A DNA stretch of 64,000 bases from Paratinospora sagittata (taxonomy: Eukaryota > Streptophyta > Magnoliopsida > Ranunculales > Menispermaceae). Made by a program: the position numbers and the translations under genes. Of this stretch, positions 13,501 to 28,500 are shown piece by piece; positions within the stretch are counted from its first letter, which is position 1; each line of letters starts with the position of its first letter. The stretch spans positions 21,993,438-22,057,437 of the forward strand of contig CM069598.1 in NCBI GenBank assembly GCA_035771175.1. The letters are read 5' to 3'. The notes under the pieces were generated by a model. That model saw nothing but the letters and a program-made list of their open reading frames with translations, made no database searches and had not been told where the DNA came from.

Positions 13501-16500
13501 TTTATGGGATTTAAATGCAAAAAGATGGTTTTTCAAACCCTTTCAATGTACATTTAAGATTTTCTCTCATGTTAACTTTCTTTCTTACTATATTTTAGTT
13601 TTTCTTGCTTCCTTTGTTCTTCTTTTTTTTCACGAGGCAATATCTTATAAAATTGCATAATTTGTTAGCTTTTTATTAGGCAATTGATTTTTCAAATATT
13701 GCCATGTTGGTTGATGAAATAAAACATGGGGCATAGATCTTGCTAACTCTTTTGCTCTCTGTTGATGAAATTAAATAGGCTGACCTCTTTGTTGAATTTT
13801 ATCGAATTATTTCAAGTTTTGATTTGATTACGTATTTTTAATTAAAAAATTAAATTTTTATTGAGGTTTATCAATTTTTTGTTTTTAAAAAATTACCTAT
13901 ATTCTTAAATTCAATAACTTTGACCTCAAACATGCTCATAAAAAATTCAGCAAATTTTATTTATTTTTCATACCTTTATTAGAACAACCATGCGCTATAG
14001 AATAGAACGTTAGGCAATAAAGAAATAACATGTTAACAAATTAAGTATTATAATAATGTAACTGTGAAGATGGATATATAGTAAAATATCGAATGATAAA
14101 ATTAGAAATGAACAAATTTTCGAGAATTTGGTAGGAGTAGCCCATTGAAGGTAAAATTAGAGAAAATCGATTAAGGTGGTTTGGGCGCATACAATGAAGA
14201 CTATTGAATGCACTAGTTAGGAAAAAAAAACAATCCATGGTAATTATAGAAGCAGAGGAAGACCAAAGTATCGTAGACCAGGATAATTAATAAAGATGTA
14301 ACAACTCGTAATATGAACGTAGACTAAACCTATAATAGAGCAGTGTGGAAGGCATGGATCCATGAATCTAATCCCATGTAGTTGGGAAAAGTCTTTGTTC
14401 TGTTGAGTTGAGTTGAGTACTTTTTGGGACCAATGTAATTTACTTTTTTCCATGGAAACCTATACAATAATCATAGAGTACTATGAACTGCAATACAATT
14501 TGACCTTTTGTATTAAGAGCTTCATTAAAAAACTAATAGAATGTTCAATAGATTGACAAGTTAGTAATTGTTTTGGAAAGGGGAATTAGGACTTCGATGT
14601 TCTGTATTTGCGGGCATTATAGTTTTATCACTAATGATAGGGATCATCACAATTCATATTAGATTCATCCTCCAAGGGAATGGTTAGGTCTCATCAATTT
14701 CATAACTATAGGGGCATGTGGATCCAAATCAAAAGAAAACAATTAATATTTATATCAAAATACCCCTCCCAAAAAATTAAAACAAAATAAAAATACACCT
14801 CCCAAAAAATTAAAAAAATAAAAATAAAAATACCCCTCCCCAAAAAAGTAAAACAAAATAATAAAAAATAAATAATCTCGAGGAAAAGCCATACGTAGAA
14901 GAATACGATTTAAGATAAACACAAGCATGATAAAGAAAGATTGGTTTCAATGGATTGAATTTATAGAAGGAAAAGACACCATGTAATGAGAAAAGTTTAT
15001 GGGAAAATCAAAAAAGAAGATAAATAGAAATCCAAATAAAAGGAAAAGGAATGAGCACATGGAAATACAACTCTTGCAATAAAGGAACTAAGACTCTACC
15101 ATTGCATCTTCAAAAGTTGACATATAACCAAAGGATATCCTCACAGCTCCTGTTGGTTTTCCATGTAAAATATCATGATCATCCCAACAAACACGCCCAG
15201 CCTAAAAATAAAAGAAAGAGGAAATAGAAAACATGAAAAATAATATGTTTAATTAAAAGAATTATCTCACTATTAAAAAGAATAGCACAAGTTGGATCAA
15301 TACAAAGAAGCACCTCAATGTTCGCAAGAAGATCTGAATGAGACAAGCCTAGATATTTAGAGCACGCACCTGGATTGCAAAAGCATCCCGTCTATATAAA
15401 AGTCAAACAAACTACATTAGCAATTAATGATAACTATATTAAAATACTGTATAAAGCATAGTAATTAAAATTGCAATTCAAAACGTTTTTTTCATAATTG
15501 TATAAATCACTGAAAAGTGATTCTAATCGGTTCCTAAATAGCTACACCAATGAATAGCAAGTGAATTGGTTTGAATCATTACTAAATTGATTAAATGGTT
15601 TGAATCAATCAAAATCACTAGTTGAATCATAGTGAATCAGTTTGTATTGCTAATGAGATAAAATAACATAAAGACCGATAAGGTTATGTGGGCATATATA
15701 TATATATGACTAACACTTTTGTTATAAATTTTACGATTCATCGATTCAAATCTAGATTCAATTCACAAAGCCCCAAAACCATTTGATTCCAATTCACGCT
15801 CCAAATAACCATTGACAACGGAACTTTCCTCTATATATAGTGGATGCATTATTTGATGCATGTTGTTACCATTTGTTACAAGAAAAATGAGTTTTGGTAC
15901 CATATTAGAGGCAAAAGGAGGAAATCCTGAAAGAGCTGAAAGAAAATTTGGCTATTTAAAAATTCACATTTCATGTCGAATAACAAAGTACGTGCTATAT
16001 AATTTGGTTATTATTCAGCATCTCTCCACCAAGTTTAAGAAAAGATGATAACAAAAAAAGTACAACGCAAAGAAAAAAGAAAAGAAAAAGAAGAAAGTCT
16101 TTTCCTACTTTACATGATGCAACTAAGATCATGTGAGTACTAAGTTTACTTTTCTCTCCAAGTAAATGTTTGTTATAATCATTAGGGCATTCTTACGATC
16201 AATTATGATATGATGGTTTGTTTCTTAGGCAACTCATTCTCATTTTTTGTTTTCAGTTTCCTCAAATTAACACGTAAAAGGTGTAAACCATGTACTCTAG
16301 TCATTTTGCTCTAAAACTAATTTTTTTACAATGGTTTGTCAAGTTATTTGGTTTGTTGTATAGTAGGTAGCTTAGCGTTTTCTGGCATGTAGTCATATAT
16401 ATCTTGAAAGGATGTGTTCCAATGTCTCCATCCATCTATCATGGAGTTATCGCTGTATCGCCAAAATACATTGTTATCTAATAAAGCTGAAGAGCTGAAG

Positions 16501-19500
16501 TGAAAGGAGAGAAACATTGAGGGCTAGGCTGTAAGGATGAGATTTGTAAAACAAAATGACATCTAACTTCTTTGAAGTAGTTCCTAGAAGATTGGATGTT
16601 ATTGTATTAGATAATGGTATTGTAGACCTTCACCAATTCATGACATTTACTTGTTGCAAATGCATTGAGAACTTACACCAGATATGTAACATTGTACATA
16701 TTAAGTTACCATTAGGTGAAGCGCTTTAATGCAAATATGTTAGCTTCCTTTGGCAGATCATACCTTGCTTTAAATAAAGTTGTGAGATAAGAAAATTTTG
16801 AAATGGTTGTGATCTACATGTCTTATTAGTCGTAGCTTAGAATTTGTTTGATGAAATGCTTGAATGACTAGGAGGAATTAGCTAAATATTGGACGCAAAG
16901 GCTTAGCCAAAATGCATTTTACTATTAAATATTCTTTTTTAACCATGGACATTTACACATGTTGCCAACTTGGCTTGATCTATCTTCATAATGAAAATAG
17001 TTTCAGCCAAATCTAGTATCAAGGAATTGACTACAAAAAAGGGGCTCAAGGTACCGTGAGATATGGGAAATCAAGGTTGAGCCCAAACAAGTGAAGTGCA
17101 AGTGATATGTGGGTACTAGACAATATGTATCTCATTCCTCGCCACAAATGATTTTTTCACTATGATTGTGTACATATGTACGACTTTGATGTTGTCATAG
17201 AATAATTTGGTGTCATCCTTAGTATTGTTTGTGTGGTTTTACTTGCATTATAAATGGAAGACACGCTATTAATGCATGGTAAAGTTGCGTTGGGATACCT
17301 TTCTTCAGTTTTTTTTTTTTTTTGAAAAAGAAAAGAAGAAAGAGAGGAATGCATGAATGGAAAAACATTGAGAAATGTCTCAAATTAAAACAAGTGAAAA
17401 CAGCTAGTAGAATATTTTATCGATCATATCATGATTTCTCCAATGGTGTATGGAAGCAAGCTCATTTTACCTAAATGGTTTGAAAAACTTCTTTTAATGA
17501 AGGTCCAATATCGATTTTGTATCTTTGGAATTTTAGGAGTTTTACACCATAGATTTGCATTGCCTTCCATTAGATGAAGCAATATTGAGAATTTTATAGC
17601 TCTATTTTAACGCAAAGGAATGTTATGAAAGGTCATCATGTGATGCAAAATTCATTCATTGGGTGTGGTATTCTATGTTACCTGGACTCGAGTATGGGTT
17701 CAAATACGGGTACATATTTAGAGGTCTTATTTTTTTATTTCCAATCTCTAGGGTAGGGGGACTCGGCTAAAAAGTGTTTTGAAATTTGGATCTAGGTACT
17801 TGGACAATGTTATGTTTACATGTAGCCTACATTATATATTGTTCTTTCCTCTTTTTTCATCTTTTCACTCATTTATTGACCTTTCTGTTCCCTCATTGTA
17901 GTGAACTGTTTCTATTAGTCATTATCTTCATCAGTGTTATTAAGGCGGGAAGGCGGTGGTAGGCGTTATACCTTATCTAGGCTAAGCAGGGCCTAGGCAG
18001 CATATAAAATATTTATTTAGAGGTCCTTAAAAAAATTATTTATTGGTCCCCTATATATATATAATTTAATTTTTAAAAGAAAATGCCTAATATATAATTA
18101 AATATATTTTATATATATAATTATTTATTTATTTTTAATACGTAAATCATAAATAAAATCATATAAGATTAATATATATTTATTTATACAATCATATAGT
18201 CATATGACTCATGTACAAATACAATGAACCAAAATATAATAAACATTATGAGCAAGTAAAAAAAAAAAAAAAAAACAAATTTGGAACACTCTGCCACTGT
18301 TTAACGACAATGGCAGTGTTCAAAACTTCAAATTAGAAAGTTGGAAAAAAAAAAAAACAAAAACAATCATATGTATGCAATGAATCAAAACATATTGTAA
18401 GCAAGTAAAATTAAAAAAATTAAATAGAAAAATGGAACACTCTGCCACTGTCCAATGACAGTGGCAAGTGTTCGAGAATCCAAAAGTTCGAAAAAAAAAT
18501 AAAACTCATCCAATGAAGTAAATGAACCAAAAATACATGCAAATAAAAGAATTCATAGTTAGAATGTGCAAAAACAGAACAAATAGCACAAAACAAATCA
18601 AAAACAAAAAAAAACAAAAAAATTACTGGTGAAAACAGTTGTTGGAACCTGTTGTTGAAGTCGTCGAACTCTCTTGAATCACCAGAGTCGTCGACGACGG
18701 AGAATGGTCAGAGAGGAACCACGTCGTCAATTGGATGAAAAAAAAAAAGGGAAGAAGTTGTCGGCGTTGGAATCTCACCGAAGGTGGTCGTCGGGGTTCC
18801 AGCATTAAGGGTTTAGGGTCGATGGGTTTTTGTTTTAAAAAAATAAAAATAAAAATTTAAAGCCCTTGAAAAACAAAATTGCAGAGAACCCCCTCTAGTG
18901 CCTAGGCGGTATGCTAGGCACTGGAGTGGGTCAAAACGCCTAGGCTAGACCCCGCCTTGACAACACTGATCTTCATTCATGCTTTCCCTTTTTTCCATTG
19001 GAGAATGCGCATAGTAATATTCCAAAATCTAAAGTGTTGAACATGCGTACGTCAGGCTAAAGTAAAGAGTCCCGATAACAAAGGTGGTATTTGGGTTGGC
19101 TTTGTGCCCTCTCACAGTAAGGGGTAGGTGGCTTAGGGGATGAGACGCCATCCTCTCAGCGACGGTCCGTAGGGGTAGGTACCATTTCTTTCACTTGCAA
19201 CTAGGTGATCTTGGGATTGGGATGCCTTCCTCTCACTAGAAGTGTAGTGTGGTATTTTTGTTGGTGTTAGAGCGTTGTAGTGTGCAATCCACGAGCCACT
19301 TTCGATTTATCAATTTCAAGATATATGGACCAAGTTCTAAGATGAAGGATTATCATTGTACCTTCTATTTTCTATTTAAAGGAAACTTACTGATCAAGGA
19401 TTATGTGATACCCGAGTCTTTGTATGAAAGTGACTAGCACTTGTATAAGTAGATTCATTGCTGACAATCTTGGAATTACTTGGTGGTATGTGCAGCCATG

Positions 19501-22500
19501 TGATTTTGATTTATTTTCCTATGAAGCTCAAGGATTCTCACTAACTATTCCTATTGAAATTTGGCAATTGGCACATATGATATTACATTTAGGTGGGAAC
19601 ATCTAAGAGGGCACAAGGTCTGCAGATAGCAATTAGATGAGTGGATTTACACAAAGAGTGTTACGGTAGTAAGCCACTTTAGAAAACGTGAAAATGTTAG
19701 GCCATGCAAGCAAAGAAACATGCAAATGGTGGCTAGAGCTAGAAAAGTGGAGTCCCATGGAACTTATAGCATATCCTTGTGCCAAATATCAAGACAAGTA
19801 AAGACGTTAGATCAGCATCGATGCACGCTACAAGTGAAGTTGTGGCATGGTCATCCTTTTTCATTTATTTGTTACACAAGCTTATGTTAATACATTCTTG
19901 CATCTTGACGTCGTGATTTTGTGTTTAGTCGTAAGTTATTGTGATGGTTTGCACGGCATATTCACTCACTAGGATATTTGTAGCTCATCACCCTTTCTTC
20001 TATCAATTTAATATAGAGGGTTGAGGTGGAGGAGAATCTCAAAGGCAAGACCGTGATGAGCGGTTAGGGACATCGGGCTACTAGGAGGGACATATGAGTA
20101 TTATATTTTGTGTTTTGGTCACTCTATACCACTGAACCACAGATGATCTGCCCATTAACTACGATTTCATTTTGGATTTCATATGGGGAAACTACTTATA
20201 TTACTTCTTAACAACTGAACTTAAAAATACTAAGGGGTGTTGTCTCTACGAGGAAGATGAGGCAGGAAAGGTGTAGGACCAATGACCATCTATGATGGAA
20301 GTTTTGATGATTACAAACAACATTTCTAACACTTTATTATGTAACTAAGCCTTTCAGCAAAGAAATCAAGATCACACTAAGACAACCGACAATCCTTTCA
20401 AGATCGAAGCATGAAGTCCATCATCTATTTACTTGTATTGTTTGCTAGATCTTGTTTAGGATGTATTGTTCTCCTTTAGAGTTCTCAGCAAAACTACCTC
20501 ACTCTATACAATTTTCAAAATATTTTTGAATCCAGCACAAAATCTATCAAAATAAGTTTTAAAGTGTTTTTGAATCTCTCAATTAGTCTCTCCAAATGTT
20601 TTGAATGTGTTTAATCATATGCCGAAGTGTTTTTGATTTATTAGAGTTTCCATGGATCTTCAAAAAACTTGTTTCTTAAGTGTTTTAAGACCTCCAATGT
20701 CCTAGACAAAAGGCTATAGTGTGTAGCCAGCTGGTCTTCAAAATCTCCAAATGTCTGGAAAATGACCAGCATGCTAGCTTAGAGGCTAGCACGCTAGTGA
20801 GAGCCAAGATTTCAAGTTGGTGCTCACGGTCACTTGGCCAGCACGCTAGCCAAACCCAGAAAAATTTGGCTAGGTCTCGGGAATTTTACCCTGTGCAATG
20901 GTATAGAACGCAAACGCGCTAGGTTCTTGGGGAACAAAACCCAGAGCTCTCGGGAAACTGGCCAGCGCGCTAGAGCAGAGCGCCAACACGTTGGTGCCAC
21001 CTGTCAGTGCGAACAGACATTTCTGGGTTTTCGTGAAAGCTACGTGTACTTGCTCATTTCCCTTTTGTGCTTTGCCTCTCATCCATGTTTTTCAATGGAT
21101 ATGTCCCTTATCTCTTGGGTGAAAGTCCCTCGTTCAACGAACAACGAATTCAAATTTGAATTTCAAATTTTCTTGGAGATTGAAACCGTAATTTTGCATT
21201 CTCTTGTGTTCATATAAAAGCAACATTGTTTTCTCTGAGAAACATAATAGTTGAATGTTTTGAAATTTCTCATAACTCTGTAAGTGTTCGAAAATCATTT
21301 TCTAAGTGTTTTGTGAGTGATTTTCAACTTTGATCAGAACTTTCTGAGATTCATTCAAGTTCTTCAAAGCTTTCAAAAGTGTTCTTCTCCTTCAGTTGCG
21401 CTACAACCTTCATCCGTTTTGCTGAGTATTCTGGAGGAGAACCAGAGACATTTGTTTAAGGGTTCTCGGTAAGAGAACACCTTCTTTTATTGTTCATTTT
21501 CATTTTTCATTGTAAAGTGACTTGTGCAACTAGTGAGAAAGAGTGAGTGAATAGGATCTTTGAAAAGGTTGCTCACACCTATGAAGTGAGAATGTAATCA
21601 GTTTGATCCTTACCCTTGAAGTAGGATCATTAGTGTGTTGTTTGGACAATCTTGAACGGGGAGTTCAAGTCATGGACGTAGGCTCGAAAAGTCAAACCAC
21701 GTTAAATCGGGTCCCAGTTCTTTAGTTCCACAGCATCCTCATCCAGATATGTCAGGTCCTAGTTCTCCAGCTCCAGAGTTGAATCCTCTTGTATTCTTAC
21801 TTGCTCCTACAGTGGCTTCACCTCCTCCTCCTTCTACACCAATGCCTCCACCTCCAGCCATAGATGATATACTCTAGCGGCTCCAAGCTCTACAGAATAG
21901 TTAGACGCCCATGTTCGCAATGATCTCTTTATCACTGACTTCCCTACAGAGCTGGATGGATGCTCACGAGTCGCTGCCTGTTACTACTCGTGACAGAGAT
22001 CCCTCTTCCTCCTCTCAATCTAGCTCGATCCTTCCGTGGTTCAAGAATCTCAAGTGAACTATCAAAGGTGCAGTGGACCAGTCTTCAGATCTTTTCATGA
22101 GTTGGAGACAGTGCTAGATGTTATGGCTTCACTCGTTGTTCACACCACCAACTCCATGCGCGATACGACCAGTCGAGTTGCTCTTGGAGTGCATTATCTT
22201 CAGCTACGGCTCCCACACCACCTCCACCTCCAGGTCGTTCTCGTACTTCCTCCTACAAGTGCCTTCCGACTTCACCTCGCTTGTCTCGCCTTCTTTCCCC
22301 TTCAGAGACTGTGGCAAACATTCTTCGAGACCTAGCATCTCACCGGCCTCCTTCCAGATTATTTTCCCCTCTTTTTGTGATTCAAAAGGTGGAGAAGACT
22401 AGATATTAGGAGTGCTTGATATATGATAGAGTTAGGGGGAGTGTCCTTGTTAGGGGGAGTGTTCTTGTTGTATAGTGTTTATTACATTTTGTAGTACATT

Positions 22501-25500
22501 ATGCTTTTGCTTATGGTACATGTTTTTGCTTCTATGAATCTTATATCTTTTTGGTGTATGAAAATCCCTTTATGATAATCAAATGGATTTCATTTTCTCT
22601 TGTATATAGACGATCTATACTTATTGCCTGTGCTTGCATTTTTTATGTATGGTGTGATCATGTCAATCATAGACAAATTGCTGCTAAAATTTATTAAAAA
22701 ACTTATACATTCATGCAAGAATTTACATGCTCTCCCCTCGTACTTCCTTTCAATTTTTTAAAGATTCCATTGACGATTACCATGCAAATTGAAAAAATGT
22801 AGGAATCTTTTCTTTGGAATGCTAATGACAAAAGGAATAGCCTTCATCTTGTGAATTGGAAGACGGTTCAGTAACCAACTAAGAAAGTGGGGTCAGACAT
22901 TGGGTGTATTGTCAATAGGAATAAGGCATTGGCAGCTAAGTTAATTGCCACCTGAACATAAATCAGCTTATCTTATATAGACAATTAGACCAACTTAGAC
23001 ACCAATCAAACAATGACAAACCCTTAACTAAGGATGAAGCAAAAACCCAAGTGCTAGCTAGGAATCGAGTGTTTTCCCAAACTTGAACCCCTTCCTTGGT
23101 AATATAGTTAAAGACTCTTCTATTCTGTTCAAGCCAAAGAGACCAAATTGTGGCAAATGACACAATTTGGCCCACCTCCTTTTCAATCCCAGAAAGGTTG
23201 CGCAAATGTGCTAGAGATAAGCCATCATCTAAATTTTGTGGAACCCCGAACCTGTCTCCTGAAAATGTAAACCAGTTGTGCCATATTCTCCTAGCAAAAG
23301 GGCATGAGAAGAAAATGTGTTTTGCTGATTCACCGTCCGAAAAACAAAATGGGCAGCAATGTGGGGAATAGTAAATAGATGGAGATCGTGTGTGCAATAC
23401 ATCGTAAGTGTTAATTTTGCTATGAGTCGTTAGCTAACCAAAACCTTCACTTTAGATGGGACTTGTGCAATCCAAATATAAGAAGACAGAAAATGTAGGA
23501 TAAGATGGACTTTCAATGAGCAACTTAGAGAATGATTTGCAAGAAAAGAGACCGGACAGATTAGGTAGCCAAGTATATTTAGCATTATCGTTCGAGAGTC
23601 TAAATTCTGCTGACCAAGCAAGAAATGGACCGACTTCACAATGTTCTCTCGAAGTAAGTGCCCTAAGGAAATGAAGATTCCAAGAAAAAGCAAGAGAAGT
23701 GGAGGAACTAATTGGATCTACGAGCAAGAACGAAGCTATAGGATGATTGTGTACGGTGGAGAGGCGGAACAAATGACGGAAGGACTAAGCTAGTGTTGAA
23801 TCGCCTAACCATTTGTCCTTCCATAATCGGACGGTGCGCCCATCACCAACCTTACGCACCAAATGCTCGAAGAGTTGAGGCGTTAAGGAAGAAATGAATT
23901 TCCGCGGGCTTTTGTATGTAGATCTCCTCATATTGGCACCCTTAATTTCACAATTAACCATGCCATGCCTACCTGGGTCCACAATGAATTCTGATCACTG
24001 AGAAGTCTCCATATCCATTTGGCACACAAGGCTATGCTTCTCTTGGAGATGTTATCAATGCCATGTCCACCTTTCTCCACCGGTTTGGGCCGCCTTCAAA
24101 CTAATCAAGCATGAAACACCAGTCGCACCCTCAGAACCCCAAAGAAATTCCTTGAACTTCCTTTCAATTTGTCTAGCAACTTCACATGGTATCTTAAACA
24201 TGGATAGATAGTATGCCAGGATAGCCGAGAGTACTGAACGAATAAGCGCCAACCTACCACATTTTGACAAAAAGGCTCTCTTCCATCCCTCCAATCTTTT
24301 GGATATTTTGGAAGGCACTGGCTCCCAAAAATAGTAGAGTTGGGATTCCCACCCAGGGGAAGACCTAGATATTTCATTGGCCACACACTGACGACACAAC
24401 CCTCCCTATTTGCCAGTCAAAGTAGCATACCTGACTCCATATTAATCCCTGACATTTTACTCTTGACCATATTAGCTTCTAGCCCTGAGCACACACAAAA
24501 ACATTGTAGAAGTTGTATGGCATTAAGGACATTGTTCTCATCCCCATCGAGAAAGAATAGTGTCATCATCAAAAAATTGTAGATGAGAAACTTCCACCTT
24601 GTTGACACCCACCAGAAATCCTTTAACCAAGGAATGTTGCCTCGCCTTTGACGCCATTCTTCTGAGACCTTCCACCACTAAAGTGAGGAGAAACTGGGAG
24701 AGTGGATTGCCTTATCGAAGACCTCGTTCTCTAGCGAACTTGCCCCTCGGCCTGCCACTAATAACCATTGAATATGTGACTGAGCTAAGGCACCCTATGA
24801 TCCATCCAATCCATTTCTCACCAAAACCCATTTTGCACATGACAAACACCAAGAAGCCCCCTTCGACAGTGTCATATGCTTTGGCAAAGTCTAGTTTAAA
24901 AACCTCCCCAACCTAACCACGTGCTCTATAGTCCTCCATCGCCTCATTGGCTAAGAGAACAGCATCCGAAATCTGAAGGCCTGCAATAAATGTTGATTGT
25001 GTATCCTTAACAATTTTAGGAAGAATTGCTTTCAATCTTAATGACATAATCTTTGAGATTATCTTATATAAGCTTGTTACAAGGGTGATTGGCCTAAAAT
25101 CCTTCATGTTCCAAGAGTGCATCTTCTTTGGGATTAGGCATATATAGGTGTCGTTAGTTAAGTTATTGATCACCCCATTGTGAAAGAACTCCTCGACTAC
25201 CCTCATAATATCATCTTTAATTCTCTCCCATGAATGGTGATAAAATGCCATGGAGAACCCATTTAGACCGGGTGCCTTGTTGCCATCACAGCTAAAAATT
25301 GCCTCTCGCACTTCATCCTCGCCAAAGGGGCGTTAAAGAACAATTGTGTATGTCGATGATACTATGTCCCAATCAAGCCCTTCAATCCCCCAACAATAAA
25401 TTTGTGATGTGTACACATTCTTGAAGTATGTGACTATCTCATCAGCCCCCTCCTCCCCCGAATTTACTAGACTGCCATCCTCCTTTTTCAATTTTTGTGA

Positions 25501-28500
25501 TAACATTCTTGTTGTGGCAGTTGCTAAGGATATTGTGAAAAAATCTTGAATTTGCATCCCCTTCCTTTAGCCACCTAAACTTTGCTTTCCAAAAGGCTAT
25601 TTTGTCCTCTCTAAGACATTTCTCCAAGATCAGCCCTCAAAATTCTCTTGAATGTCTCCAACTTTGAAGACTAGTATCCTCCTCTTCCATGGCATCAAGG
25701 TTTTGAATAATATCCTCCCAACTTCTTTTTCTTCAAAAATGTAGAACCAAAGACCTCTCCATCCCAGGTCTTGATGAGATCTTAAACCTTTTCCAGAGTA
25801 AGCATAAACTTATGCACCCCCCCACCCCCTCCAACTGAAATGGATGACCGCCATTAGAGCCTCAAATTGTGCAAGAAATCTTTGTGAGATAGCCACACAT
25901 TTTCAAATTTGAAAGGAGAGGGGCCCCATGGCCCCCATCTAACTTGAACTGTGTCCAGTACTATAGGCCTATGATCTGATGTGATTCTTGCTAAAGCTTC
26001 TTGTCTGTAAGACGAGAAGACCATTTCCCAATCTGCTGAAAACAAGAATTGATCCAGTTGACAGCAGATGGGGGGAAACCTGAAATTGGACCACGTGAAA
26101 TTGGCAAATTTCTAAGGGTGAATTCTTGAGTTCAAGTTCCCCAATAAGCTAATAAAACTCCTGCATACTCTGCTTTTAAATGTTATTAAATGTTCGTCTC
26201 TTTCTAAAATTAGTGCTTTTCTATTATGAGGTCATATGCCACTGCAAAATTGAATATACTCCCTCTAGCTTCATTCTTATCTCCAAATAAATATCCTCCA
26301 TGTACCATTTCATATCCAACCCTATCTTTACTTACATGTCCATTAAAATCTCCTCCTATATATATATATCCTTTTCTCCTTAGGGTATTTCTTGAATTAT
26401 TTCATCTATGCCTTCCCGAAGTGGTGTTTTAGTTTGTTAGTCCAATCCTACTTGTGAAGCATATGCACTAACTGTATTTATTATATTATTCCCTATTATA
26501 AGTTTTAATGACATAATTATATCTCCTTTCCTGTTTATCTCAACGACATATTCCTTAAAGTTCTTGTCCATAATTATTCCTACTCCATTTCTATTTTTAT
26601 GTTTCCTAGTATAATATATTTTATACCGTGTGTTCTATATTTCTCTAGATTGTTTACCTACCCATTTAGTCTCTTGTAAGTATATTACATTTACTCTTCT
26701 CCTAATCATAGTGTCTACTATCTCCATTTCTTTACATGTTAATGTTCTTATGTTTCAAGTTGCTATCCTAAGCCTACTATCATAGACTAACTTTTGTACC
26801 CGCACTCGACCAAAGTAGTGCGAGAACCCTTCCTCATTTATCACCCCACCAGGCACCGATGCAACGTTCCTAGCCACTTTTCCAAACACCCAGAGGCAAG
26901 TTCAATGTGTCACTTGAAGGGGACGTCCCAGCCCTTTCAGAGTGCAATTTAGTAGATTGTTGTTAGTTAATCTGCAAAGTTTTACATTAGCTATCAACTA
27001 CCTAACGCAACCCTCTTCCTTTACCTGAGCTTGGGATCAGCCATGTTTAAGGATATGCAAATATTTGAAACTTGTATCCATTTGTTATTCTTGATTCATT
27101 CCAATGATACTAATAAGCATGCTTATGTTATCATATGGTCCACTAGCCTAGCCTTCAATCTCACACTTCCTCTATTTTATTTTGAGATGCAAGTGTTGGT
27201 TCAAATGCCCTAGTTTAAGATCAAGAGTTGGCATATGTCAAGGGAGTCATATAAAACTTATTTAGACTATTAGTTTAAAAATTTTACATTAGTAATATAA
27301 AAGTTTCACTGGTATTAACCTTGACCTTCTCTTATGTGCTTAATGTTTATTTTTTTTAAGTTTAATATTATCTTATTTGATTGTGATTTTCTAAGAATGA
27401 ATGAGTGGGTTTACCTAAGATGAAAATAAATCACTCCTAATCTAGCAGGATTAACCTATTGTATGAACACTACCAAGTATGGTAAATCATTTATGGTCGA
27501 CAGTATTGTTTAACCGACCAAGCCTAGAGGTGAGGTTTAATTGAATGGTTTCAGCCTATAAAGTCAAACCATCTAAACAAGTAAATATTAGGAAAATGAT
27601 CCATACAGAAAAAGGAAAACAAAAAAAAAAGGAATAAATGCCGAGGATGTTTTCTCTATAGTTTGTACAACACCAAATTGCCCCAAGCAAAAGATTGGCT
27701 AGGAAATTGCCTCATTTGTAAGCATGCAAGAGAACTTTGCTAAAATTATCTCGAAAGAACTGCAATTTTTCATTTCTTACCCGCAATTGAATTCCAGATA
27801 AGGAAGCCATCTTTTCAACCTCACGATATCCAAACCAAGTGCCATCGTGTCGCTTCAAATTAAATGATATTGTAGGCCCCAATTTATGACATGATATCTT
27901 AAAGAGATTTAAACAAATATCAGATAAGTTCATGACTAGTGCAATAGATACAAAAGGGGTGATGCAAAGAAAAAGAATGAAGCTTTATAATATATTAATA
28001 AAAATGGCAAATTGATCAAACATAAGCATGAAATTTAAGGCAATAATTTACGATATTGTTCAGAAACATATATTAAAAGTCATATCCCTATTAATCTAAC
28101 ATACAAAATTATTTTTGGATTGATTATAACCCATGTTAAGTTCAATAGTGTTAATGTCCTCCGAAGACGTTTTTGATACGGGAGTATCTTTGAATCATGA
28201 AGATCATATCATCTAGTTACCAGAATCTCAAATTAAATCAGGGTAATTTTGGAAAGTTCAAAAATAAAGATAATTCCGGAATTTGTGGGCAATTTTGCTT
28301 CTAGAAGGTCAAGATATCATGGAGAGTTGTAGCAATCCACAAGCAACTAATTCTCTTTAATGTTTGTTTCATTTTCTAGAATCTTAAATGTTGAGTTTAT
28401 TTATGTGTCTGGGAAGTTGTAAGTCTAATTGTTTAGTAAGTTGCACATGTCATAATTATGTTTCTACTAACTTGCTACTTAGTAAGTTGTGATCATAATT

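Noticed and set aside
20719..21217. Possible coding gene in overlapping frames
   Set aside because: It lies within LTR-like sequence with CAGCACGCTAGC repeats and has no recognisable protein family.
21720..22420. Proline/serine-rich host gene
   Set aside because: Frames are broken by stops, and the segment sits between an LTR-like region and GGGGGAGTG polypurine motifs, so it reads as retroelement debris.
27898..27933. Upstream extension of MOCOS exon G with an ATG at 27933
   Set aside because: The acceptor CTCTTTAAG at 27898 restores the phase with exon F; the extra residues are not in the family.
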